Shown: piece after piece, positions 44,327 through 51,899 of the stretch | Numbering within the stretch: the stretch's first letter is position 1 | Layout: each line of letters starts with the position of its first letter | NCBI RefSeq assembly: GCF_001644665.1 | Contig: NZ_CP011393.1 | Coordinates: 1,820,001 to 1,884,000 of the forward strand | DNA length: 64,000 bases | Source: Fervidobacterium pennivorans | Lineage (GTDB): Bacteria; Thermotogota; Thermotogae; Thermotogales; Fervidobacteriaceae | Direction of reading: 5' to 3' | Notes under the pieces: model-generated | Told to the model about the DNA's origin: nothing | The model's database searches: none | What the model saw: the letters and a program-made list of their open reading frames with translations, nothing else | Translations under genes and position numbers: made by a program

Positions 44327-44354
44327 TTAACATTTTCTGAACGAGTGATATAAT
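44327..44354 (+). promoter_or_regulatory. Promoter of the acyl-CoA dehydrogenase gene
   Basis: TTAACA (44327-44332), 16-base spacer, TATAAT (44349-44354) with TG extension. The rest of the 354-base gap between the S41-like gene and the acyl-CoA dehydrogenase gene shows no coding sequence. Confidence 0.7.
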
Positions 44355-44363
44355 GAAATTGAG

Positions 44364-44381
44364 TTGTGAATAATTTCACGC
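44364..44381. promoter_or_regulatory. Operator-like palindrome, downstream site
   Basis: TTGTGAA-TAAT-TTCACGC, matching the form TTGTGAA-N4-TTCACAA in 12 of 14 half-site bases. It starts about 10 bases after the -10 box, over the transcript start, where a repressor would block. The half-sites suit Rex (NADH-sensing) or a CRP/FNR-type regulator. Confidence 0.6.
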
Positions 44382-44449
44382 TAAGTGCTTGTAAGAAATA
44401 TTCAGCGTTCGATAGAATTAAAACTACAAGTGAACTGGAGGTATAAGCG

Positions 44450-45097
44450 ATGGATTACTTGTTAACGAGAGAGCAACTTTTGGCGAGAGAATTATTTCGC
44501 GAGTTTGCTGAGAAAGAAGTCAAACCTTTTGCACAAAAAGTTGACGAGGAAGAATACTTCCCAACAGAGACGGTAAAAAAGATGGCAGAAATAGGTATGA
44601 TGGGCATACCTTTCCCAAAAGAGGTTGGTGGTGCAGGTGGAGATTACCTAACTTACATAATCGCTGTTGAAGAAATAGCAAAATACTGTGCGACAACAGC
44701 GATAATCCTCTCGGCACACACATCCTTGTGCTGCTATCCAATATACACTTGGGGCACGGAGCACCAAAAAGAAAAGTACCTTAAGCCTCTGCTTAGAGGA
44801 GAACGCCTTGGTGCCTTCGCATTAACCGAACCCAATGCTGGTAGTGATGCCGCAAACCAGCAAACAACAGCGAAACTCGTTGGTGATTATTATATACTTA
44901 ACGGTTCTAAGATATTCATAACTAACGGTGGAACAGCTGATGTTTTTATTGTTTTTGCAATGACAGATAAATCAAAAGGAACAAAAGGCATCAGCGCATT
45001 TATCGTGGAAAAAGGATTCGAGGGTTTTAAAGTAGGAAAGCCTGAAAGAAAACTTGGTATTAGAGGTTCCTCAACATTTTCAATTCCTCAAAAGTAA
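44450..45097 (+). pseudogene. Acyl-CoA dehydrogenase, C-terminal half deleted
   Basis: 215 residues; intact family members have about 380. The alpha-helical N-terminal domain and the FAD-binding beta domain are well conserved (TEPNAGSDAANQQTTA, YILNGSKIFITNGGTADVFIVFA, KLGIRGSSTFS), but the reading breaks off there with PQK and a stop. The C-terminal helical domain with the catalytic Glu is missing, so the product cannot be a working dehydrogenase. The promoter, two operator-like sites and SD (GGAGGTATAAGCG) are intact. The 3' end collides with the 3' end of the truncated MFS gene at about 45065-45090, which marks a deletion junction. Confidence 0.88.
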
Positions 45098-45684
45098 ATG
45101 GAACTCTCTTTGATTCTTTGACAGGCTTTGACTCTGGAAGAAGGAAAACAATATTTATCAAATTAATAAATGACAGACCAGCAGCAAAAAGTGCTGGAAC
45201 GGAAAATCCCCACCTGCTCAAAAATCCTCCTATCGCAGGACCAAGTATGAATCCCAACCCAAAAGCAGCACCTATAAGTCCAAGATTTTTTGACCTCTCT
45301 TTCTCACCTGTAAAATCACTGATATAAGACTGTGCAATCGTTATGTTCCCACCTGTCAATCCATCAATCAATCGAGCCATAAATATAACCACCAAAGATT
45401 TTGCAAAACCTAATGTCAGTAACGAAACAAAGGTTCCACCAACACTAAGTAAAAGTGCTTTCTTTCTTCCTACTTTGTCAGATAGCCTACCTATGAGTGG
45501 AGCTGCAAAAATTTGGCCCACTGGATAAACCATGGAAAGTAAGCCTATCATAAAGTCGCCTGCACCAAACTGCTTCACATAGTACGGTAGAAGAGATATT
45601 ATAAAGTGCAAACCCAATCATATCCGCAAGAACAATGAAAAATAGCGTGGTTATAACTTTTTTCTTATGAATCTCCTTTTGCAT
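45060..45684 (-). pseudogene. MFS transporter, frameshifted and truncated
   Basis: The N-terminal part (from ATG 45684: KKVITTLFFIVLADMIGF) is in one frame, and the continuation (ISLLPYYVKQFGAGDFMIGLL ... GRLSDKVGRKKALLLS) is in another, so a one-base indel lies near 45608-45617. The motif A loop GRLSDKVGRKK and six membrane helices are recognisable. After about 200 residues, in the central loop (ESKPVKESKRVPFTFEEL), the gene ends where the acyl-CoA dehydrogenase remnant comes from the other strand. The C-terminal six helices are absent. Confidence 0.85.
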
Positions 45685-45773
45685 TTTTTGTTCCTCTATT
45701 ACCTAACAAAATTACTTTTACCTAATTAAACTTAATTATTTCGAAAAGTCAATATGTATATTACTGCTTTTGT

Positions 45774-45793
45774 GATTAATCTTGATTAATCTT
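45774..45793 (+). repeat. Tandem GATTAATCTT repeats upstream of the sugar kinase
   Basis: GATTAATCTT occurs twice without gap; each unit contains the perfect 8-bp palindrome GATTAATC. It lies about 30 bases before two overlapping -10 candidates (45823-45828 and 45831-45836) and so is placed like an operator. Confidence 0.5.
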
Positions 45794-45882
45794 GGTCATT
45801 AAAGTTGTCTAGAGAGAACCGTTATAATGATATAATTGATTTTGAGTGCAATAAACTAATTTTGAACCTTTTGGGAGGAATT

Positions 45883-47448
45883 ATGATGAGCGTTCTTGCC
45901 ATCGATTGTGGAACGCAAAGTTTAAGAGCTATAATTTTTTCAGAAAAAGGCGAAGTTTTAGCAGCTGAAAAAGTGGACTTTGAACCATACTATTCACGTA
46001 ACATCGGCTGGGCTGAGCAATCTCCCGAAATGTATTGGGAAAGCTTAGCGAAAGCTACACAACAACTAAAAGAGAATTTTCCGAATGTATTTAATTCAAT
46101 AGAGGCTGTGACACTAACTACGCAAAGAGCGACAGTAGTCGTTGTCGACCAAGACGGTAATCCTTTAAGAGATGCTTTCATTTGGCTTGACGAACGAGAA
46201 GCTCTAGGAAAACCAAAACTTTATTTTCATGAGAAATTAGCTTTTTGGCTTATCAAAAAACTCCCAACAGCTTACATGGCATACAGAAGAAGCAAGGCTA
46301 ACTGGATGAAACAATTCGAACCTGAAATTTGGAATAACGTTCATAAGTATCTATTACTTTCGGGATACCTAACCTACAAACTCGTAGGTGAATACGTAGA
46401 CTCAACCGCCTCACAAGTTGGGTACATTCCTTTTGACTACAAATCAAAAACGTGGATTAATAACCCTCTTCACTACAAATGGAGACTTTTCGGAATTGAA
46501 AAAGACAAACTACCCAGATTGGTCAACCCAACAGAAATTTTAGGTTATATCACAAAAGCTGCAGCACAATTCACAGGCTTGAAAGAAGGGTTACCCGTCA
46601 TTGCCGCAGGTGCTGATAAGCAGTGTGAAACTCTTGGAAGCGGTTGTCTTTCACCAAATGTTGGAAGTATAAGCCTTGGGACAACAGCAACGATTCAAAC
46701 AACTACACCAAAATATGTCGAAGTAATACCGTTTATTCCACCATACCCTTCGATACTTCCAAATGCCTATAACCCCGAAATCGGAATATCCAGGGGGTTT
46801 TGGTTGGTTACCTGGTTCAAAAAGGAATTTGCACACAGCGAAATTAGGGAAGCCGAGGAGCTTAATACGTTTCCGGAGAAAATACTTGACAAATACTTGC
46901 GTGAAATTCCTGATGGAAGTGACGGATTGATTATACAACCCACTTGGACAGCAGGACCCGAACGCCCTTTTTCAAGAGGAGCAATTATAGGATTTTCAGA
47001 CAGGCATACTCGGTTGCATGTCTATAAAGCAATCATAGAAGGTATCGTCTACGCGTTACTTGAAGGAAAGATGAAAATTGAGAAAAAGACCGGGGTTCGA
47101 ATGGAAAAAATAGGTCTTTCTGGTGGAGGCTCAAAAAGTGACGAAGTGTGTCAAATAACTACAAATATCCTAGGTGTTCCAACATACAAAGTACAGACGA
47201 ACGAAACCGCCTCACTTGGTGCCGCTATAGCGGGATACGTTGGTATCGGAAAATACAGAACTTTTGAGGAAGCTGTTCAAAACATGGTTAGGATTGAAAA
47301 AATATTCTACCCAGACACTGATAAAAACAGGCTCTACATGGAATACTTTGGCAAGGTTTATACTAAAATGTGGAAACACATGGAAAAACTATATCATGAG
47401 CTTGGAAAAATAACTGTCAAAACATCTTCTACACAACCAGAACTTTGA
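45883..47448 (+). CDS. FGGY-family carbohydrate kinase
   Basis: 521 residues from ATG 45883 (SD GGGAGG; the next codon is also ATG). The N-terminal phosphate-binding AIDCGTQSLRAIIF, IGWAEQSPEMYW, and the C-terminal domain with GSISLGTTATIQT, GLSGGGSKSDEVCQITTNILGVP and ETASLGAAIAGYVG mark the xylulokinase/glycerol-kinase superfamily. The exact sugar cannot be read from sequence; no sugar operon is adjacent. Confidence 0.9.
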   Translation: MMSVLAIDCGTQSLRAIIFSEKGEVLAAEKVDFEPYYSRNIGWAEQSPEMYWESLAKATQQLKENFPNVFNSIEAVTLTTQRATVVVVDQDGNPLRDAFIWLDEREALGKPKLYFHEKLAFWLIKKLPTAYMAYRRSKANWMKQFEPEIWNNVHKYLLLSGYLTYKLVGEYVDSTASQVGYIPFDYKSKTWINNPLHYKWRLFGIEKDKLPRLVNPTEILGYITKAAAQFTGLKEGLPVIAAGADKQCETLGSGCLSPNVGSISLGTTATIQTTTPKYVEVIPFIPPYPSILPNAYNPEIGISRGFWLVTWFKKEFAHSEIREAEELNTFPEKILDKYLREIPDGSDGLIIQPTWTAGPERPFSRGAIIGFSDRHTRLHVYKAIIEGIVYALLEGKMKIEKKTGVRMEKIGLSGGGSKSDEVCQITTNILGVPTYKVQTNETASLGAAIAGYVGIGKYRTFEEAVQNMVRIEKIFYPDTDKNRLYMEYFGKVYTKMWKHMEKLYHELGKITVKTSSTQPEL

Positions 47449-47510
47449 AATTGGTATTTTCCCTGGTAAGTTTTTTATTATTTTTTTATCACAAAACACC
47501 GACTTTTTTC

Positions 47511-47540
47511 TTGACAATGCAACCGTAAATTTTGTATAAT
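47511..47540 (+). promoter_or_regulatory. Promoter of the subtilase gene
   Basis: Perfect TTGACA (47511-47516), 18-base spacer, perfect TATAAT (47535-47540). The start codon is 59 bases further on. Confidence 0.8.
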
Positions 47541-47599
47541 CTAATCACTCATTTAGCAATCTTAACAATTCCACACTTCTGGATAGGAGGGGTCGTAGG

Positions 47600-48919
47600 A
47601 TGAAGAAGGTCGCTTTACTTGCAGTGATTTTGGCAGTTTTGCTAGTAGCGTTCAGCTGTACCAACTCATTTGAGCCAAGATTTGAACCACGCGCACAAGG
47701 TGAGTTTAAAGTTTCAGAAAAACTTGGCGTGTCCGGAACGGAAGAAGATTACGTTCCTGGAGAATACGTTGTCCAGTTCGAACCAAGAGAAGATGCGGTT
47801 AAAGCATTATCAAGCATTGGTGCTGAAGTAGTCAGGACATATACATTTAGCGACGTCCAAATCGTCACGGTAAGAACAGAAAAACCAGAACTTCTTAATT
47901 CTCTTCCAGGTGTCAAGTCAGTTGATAAGAACTATATTTACAGAGCACTTGCAACGCCAAATGATACATACTATCGATATCAATGGCACTACAACAACAT
48001 CAAACTCCCACAGGCATGGGATATCATGAAATCTGCCAACGTCGTTGTAGCAGTTATTGATACAGGGGTTAGCTTTACTCACCCAGACCTTCAGGGCATA
48101 TTTGTGCAAGGTTATGACTTTGTCGATAGAGATTACGACCCAACAGACCCTGCGCGAGATGCAAGTCATGGAACGCATGTCATTGGAACAATAGCAGCAC
48201 TCACGAACAACGGCCTTGGTGTTGCCGGTGTGAACTGGGGTGGCTACGGAATAAAGATAATGCCAATTAGAGTTCTTGGGGCAGACGGTTCTGGAACGCT
48301 TGACAACGTTGCAGCTGGAATTAGATGGGCTGTTGATAATGGAGCAAAGATAGTTAGCATGAGCCTTGGTGGTAGCGGTGCTCAGGTTCTTATGGATGCT
48401 GTAAAATATGCATACAGCAAAAATGTTACCTTAGTTTGTGCAGCTGGAAATGAAAATAGGTCATCACTTTCTTATCCGGCAGCGTACGTTGAAACTATCG
48501 CAGTTGGTGCAACAAGGTATGACAACAAACGCGCTCCTTATTCCAACTACAATTACACGAGATATTATGATCCGTACAAGAAAGCTTATGTATATCACTA
48601 CCTTGATGTTGTTGCCCCTGGTGGAGATACAAGTGTCGACCAGAATGGCGACGGATATGCTGACGGGGTTCTTAGCACAACATGGACACCCACAGACGGA
48701 GACATTTACATGTTCCTCCAAGGTACTTCAATGGCAACACCACATGTTTCAGCAGTTGCAGCTATGCTTTACGCAAAAGGATACACAACCCCTGAAGCTA
48801 TCCGAAGCAGACTTATTAAAACGGCTTATAAGATTCCTGGGTACACATACAATTCGACAGGGTGGAATAAATACGTTGGATACGGTTTAATCGATGCTTA
48901 CAAAGCACTGACATATTAA
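47600..48919 (+). CDS. Subtilisin-like serine protease (S8, fervidolysin-related)
   Basis: 439 residues. The hydrophobic leader ends AFSC at Cys20, so either lipoprotein processing or a normal signal peptide is possible. A propeptide/inhibitor domain (about 50-115: GEYVVQFEPREDAVKAL) precedes the catalytic domain with Asp154 (AVIDTGVSFTHPDL), His190 (SHGTHVIGT), oxyanion Asn284 (AAGNENR) and Ser377 (GTSMATPHVS). A DQNGDGYADG loop at 347-356 looks like a Ca2+ site. It resembles the catalytic part of fervidolysin, the keratin-degrading protease of Fervidobacterium, but lacks the long C-terminal sandwich domains. It has its own strong promoter and terminator. Confidence 0.93.
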   Translation: MKKVALLAVILAVLLVAFSCTNSFEPRFEPRAQGEFKVSEKLGVSGTEEDYVPGEYVVQFEPREDAVKALSSIGAEVVRTYTFSDVQIVTVRTEKPELLNSLPGVKSVDKNYIYRALATPNDTYYRYQWHYNNIKLPQAWDIMKSANVVVAVIDTGVSFTHPDLQGIFVQGYDFVDRDYDPTDPARDASHGTHVIGTIAALTNNGLGVAGVNWGGYGIKIMPIRVLGADGSGTLDNVAAGIRWAVDNGAKIVSMSLGGSGAQVLMDAVKYAYSKNVTLVCAAGNENRSSLSYPAAYVETIAVGATRYDNKRAPYSNYNYTRYYDPYKKAYVYHYLDVVAPGGDTSVDQNGDGYADGVLSTTWTPTDGDIYMFLQGTSMATPHVSAVAAMLYAKGYTTPEAIRSRLIKTAYKIPGYTYNSTGWNKYVGYGLIDAYKALTY

Positions 48920-48938
48920 TACTCAGAGAATAGTCAAA

Positions 48939-48973
48939 AAAAGAGAGAGGGGTTCTACCTCTCTCTCTTTTTT
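48939..48973 (+). terminator. Terminator after the subtilase gene
   Basis: AAAAGAGAGAGG (from 48939) pairs with CCTCTCTCTCTTTT around a 7-base loop, and T residues continue to 48973. Confidence 0.9.
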
Positions 48974-48993
48974 TCACACGACTGAGTCTGTCT

Positions 48994-49230
48994 TTATTCT
49001 CCTTGCTTTCCTTCTTGCTGTTTTATCTGTCTCATCCTTTTAAATTCTTCATGTTCTTGCTTTAGTTCATTGATTAGGTCTTCAACTCTCCAAGTCAAGC
49101 TTGTTGGAGTGGTACTTGCGAATATCAAGTCTTCGCCTTGAAAGTTTTCCTTAAGTAATTTCATCACCTTGAGAATCTCAGGTTTATCAAATCCGTGTAA
49201 TATAACTACCTTCTGTTCTTTTCTCTCCAT
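48994..49230 (-). CDS. Small DUF3783-like protein
   Basis: 78 residues from ATG 49230, with AGGAG 7 bases upstream. KVVILHGFDKPEILKVMKLLKE and FASTTPTSLTWRVEDLINELKQEHEEFKR fit DUF3783, short proteins of unknown function. The C terminus is Lys/Gln/Glu-rich. It diverges from the GT2 gene. Confidence 0.75.
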   Translation of the reverse strand: MERKEQKVVILHGFDKPEILKVMKLLKENFQGEDLIFASTTPTSLTWRVEDLINELKQEHEEFKRMRQIKQQEGKQGE

Positions 49231-49331
49231 GATAGATCTCCTTTCTAAGCTGCCAATTTTCTGTTGAACAATATTATGAATTGTACCAAGTCTAATTGTA
49301 TATTTAAGTTTACAAATTGTCAATAATTGTA

Positions 49332-49340
49332 TGATATAAT
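49332..49340 (+). promoter_or_regulatory. Extended -10 box before the GT2 operon
   Basis: TGATATAAT (TATAAT at 49335-49340), 50 bases before the GT2 start. No convincing -35 at 16-18 bases; an extended -10 promoter can work without one. Confidence 0.5.
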
Positions 49341-49389
49341 AAGCTCACAAAACAATATGAAGAGTCAGCACTCAGGAGGAGGGGATTTT

Positions 49390-50478
49390 TTGAAATATAT
49401 TATTTTCGTCACTTTTGTTTTGATTTCTCTATCATATATATACTATGCAAAGAAAAGGATTTTGCATTCCAAGAAAAGTTTATCCGATGTGCATCATTTA
49501 ACAGAGAATCCTAAAATTTCTGTAATAATACCTGCAAGAAATGAAGAAAAAAACCTTTCAAAACTTTTGCCGCTTGTTATAAACCAATCTTTGAAACCTT
49601 TCGAAATAATCGTTGTTGATGACAACTCCACTGATGGAACGTTTTCCGTTGCAAGAAGTTTTCCTGAGGTAACCGTTATAAGACTAACAGAAGAACCTCC
49701 AAAAGGTTGGGTCGGAAAATCGTGGGCTATATGGAACGGATATCTGAATTCTTCTGGAGAATACCTTCTTTTTCTTGATGCCGACGTCGAACCAAGCAAT
49801 GAATTAATTCAGTCACTTTTTCTACGTCAAAAGGAATATGGTGGCTTAATATCAGTATGGCCATATCAACGTTTTGAAAAATTTTATGAGCACTTGACTT
49901 TGCCTTTTAACATAATGATTGTTTACGCAAGTAATAACTTGGGATTTCCAAATAAAGTACCTTCTGGCGCATTCGGTCCGACGATTTTTACATCAAGACG
50001 TGATTACGAAATCACGGGAGGGCATCAAGCAATAAAAGATAGTGTTTTAGAAGATATTAAGCTCGGTAAGTTATATATTAATCATGGTATCAAAGTTACA
50101 AACTTTCTTGGAAACCATACCATAAAGTTTAGAATGTATCCATCGGGATTTAAGCAACTTTTTGAAGGTTTTTCAAAGAACATGTCTCCTGGTGCTACAA
50201 TTGGTGGACTTTTTTCGTTTCTTTTGTCACTTATCTTTATGGCTGGCATTTATTCATCGTTCACTTCAGTTTTTACCTTAGATGGAGTGGTGCGCTATTT
50301 AACGGTTGCTCTGATTATATACATTATGGCAAAACCAACAGGTGATTACAAATGGTTTGATGCGCTTTTTTACCCTTTGCATTATATCTTTTTCTTAATT
50401 GTGTTTTTTAATTCACTTTACTTAACAATATTCAAAAAGCAAGTATATTGGAAAGGGAGGAAAATAGATGTTAGTTGA
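49390..50478 (+). CDS. Family 2 glycosyltransferase, CrtQ-like
   Basis: 362 residues from TTG 49390 behind AGGAGGAGGGG. One N-terminal membrane helix, then a GT2 domain (ISVIIPARNEEKNL, EIIVVDDNSTDGTF, PKGWVGKSWAIWNGY, LLFLDADVEP, SVWPYQ) and a LEDIKLGK motif, ending with three or four membrane helices. The PKGWVGKSWA stretch is typical of the 4,4'-diaponeurosporenoate glycosyltransferase (CrtQ) and related hydroxy-carotenoid or lipid glycosyltransferases. It opens an operon with a PlsY-like acyltransferase and, after an IS, oxidative enzymes. The acceptor is probably an isoprenoid or lipid acid or alcohol; this is inference. Confidence 0.85.
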   Translation: MKYIIFVTFVLISLSYIYYAKKRILHSKKSLSDVHHLTENPKISVIIPARNEEKNLSKLLPLVINQSLKPFEIIVVDDNSTDGTFSVARSFPEVTVIRLTEEPPKGWVGKSWAIWNGYLNSSGEYLLFLDADVEPSNELIQSLFLRQKEYGGLISVWPYQRFEKFYEHLTLPFNIMIVYASNNLGFPNKVPSGAFGPTIFTSRRDYEITGGHQAIKDSVLEDIKLGKLYINHGIKVTNFLGNHTIKFRMYPSGFKQLFEGFSKNMSPGATIGGLFSFLLSLIFMAGIYSSFTSVFTLDGVVRYLTVALIIYIMAKPTGDYKWFDALFYPLHYIFFLIVFFNSLYLTIFKKQVYWKGRKIDVS

Positions 50479-51121
50479 TAGTTTGATTGTCTATATTTTG
50501 ATTGTCGCACTCCAGTTTTTCTCTGGAAGTATTATGTATTCTTATATAATTGCTAAATTACTCAATTTCGATTTGAGAAAAGTAAGAGATGGCAATCCAG
50601 GCTCTTCTAATCTCTGGAGAGTAGCTGGTTGGAAGTGGGGATTTTTAGCGCTTTTACTCGATTATTTAAAAGGAACATTACCACTTGCGATATTTGTTGG
50701 TATTTATGGACATTCATTAAATAAATTTGTTATTTCGATAGCAGCACTTTTTGGTATTCTTGGTCATGCATTTTCTCCAATGCTGAAATTCAAAGGCGGA
50801 AAGGCAATAGCAACATCCTTCGGAGCATGGTCTGTTCTAACGAAATGGGAAGCACCAACCTCGCTTGGCGGTGTTTTTACGATTTTTTCGATATACCGAA
50901 AGATTTCAAAGAAGAAATCCACAACTCCAGAAGAAGATGCACTAAGAGTTCTTCTGGGGTATTTTGTTCTTTTAATTTACGTTGTATGGAAAGTTTCTCA
51001 AGGCGCTCTAGAGTTAGTTATTCTATACTTTGGAAATGTGTTGGTTATACTTTATAAACACAAAAACGAGTTGTCTAATTTATTGCATCAATACAGAACA
51101 AAAAGGAGTGAAAGGGCATGA
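50468..51121 (+). CDS. PlsY-like acyltransferase
   Basis: 217 residues, five or more membrane helices. GNPGSSNLWRVAGWKWG and KFKGGKAIATSFGAW are the conserved cytoplasmic loops of PlsY, which moves acyl groups from acyl-phosphate to glycerol 3-phosphate. The start overlaps the GT2 gene by 11 bases and the stop overlaps the TPR gene by 4. A middle insertion (about 125-160, Lys- and Ser-rich) is unusual for PlsY. Placed between a CrtQ-like GT and redox enzymes, it may acylate a sugar lipid instead of, or in addition to, its usual role. Confidence 0.87.
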   Translation: MLVDSLIVYILIVALQFFSGSIMYSYIIAKLLNFDLRKVRDGNPGSSNLWRVAGWKWGFLALLLDYLKGTLPLAIFVGIYGHSLNKFVISIAALFGILGHAFSPMLKFKGGKAIATSFGAWSVLTKWEAPTSLGGVFTIFSIYRKISKKKSTTPEEDALRVLLGYFVLLIYVVWKVSQGALELVILYFGNVLVILYKHKNELSNLLHQYRTKRSERA

Positions 51122-51888
51122 AAACTCTAAAGTTAACTTTTATATTTCTGTTATCGAACATCTTTTGTCTTCCTTTATTCTCTCAGAACAGCAATTCAAC
51201 GAACAATATAGAATATTTTACTCAGAAATTCTTGAATACTCGGTCTTCGAAAAACATTGAAGAGTTGAAGAATTTGCTTAGTCTCTTAGAGAACGAAATC
51301 AAAAATAACTCTAATAAATCTTCTAACTATGTGAAAATTCGTACTCTGCTTTCAGAAGTGTATTTCGAATACGGTCAGCTACTCAACGATAATAAGCTCA
51401 AAGAAAGACATTACAACCTTGCGCTTCAAGAAGCAAAAGATATTATAAAAGCAGATCCTGAGAACGGCAAAGCCTACTTCATTGCAGCTATGTCATCAGC
51501 AGCACTTATAGATTTTGTAAATGTGTTTCAAAAACTTCAACTAATGAATGATTTTGATTTTTATATAGAAAGGGCAATAAAATACACACAAGATAACTTA
51601 GATAAAGCAATAGCATACATAGCCAAAGGTGTTAGATTCATGAATCCCCCTTGGCCATTTTAAGATTACAAAAAGGCAGAAGATAGTTTCAAAGAAGCTG
51701 AAAAATATGCGGCGAATTATTCCGGATTGTATCTGAACTGGGGACAACTCTATTTAAAAATGAATGATAAAAAGAAAGCGGAAGAAATGCTTAGGAAAGT
51801 GTTAACGATGGAACCGCATCCATTTTTCATAAAACAACATGAGGATAATGTGAAAATAGCCAAACAACTACTTGGATTGATTAAATGA
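51118..51888 (+). pseudogene. Secreted TPR-like protein interrupted by an in-frame TAA
   Basis: A signal peptide (LKLTFIFLLSNIFCLPLFS) and helical repeats are followed by TPR-like units (ALQEAKDIIKADPENGKAYF). The frame stops at TAA 51661-51663 after FMNPPWPF, then continues in the same frame for 74 residues (DYKKAEDSFKEAEKYAANY ... MEPHPFF) to TGA 51886-51888. The downstream part clearly continues the same TPR array, so a single nonsense mutation (for example AAA to TAA) has split the gene. ATG 51118 has AAGGAG upstream. Alternatively both halves are made, or the TAA is a sequencing error. Confidence 0.85.
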
Positions 51889-51899
51889 TTTGAAATAAG

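Noticed and set aside
48438-48890. 150-codon plus-strand frame inside the subtilase gene
   Set aside because: It overlaps the catalytic domain in another frame and shows no protein-family features.
51661-51663. Reading the in-frame TAA as programmed read-through or recoding
   Set aside because: No recoding signal is seen, and TAA is not a pyrrolysine or selenocysteine codon; a nonsense mutation is simpler.
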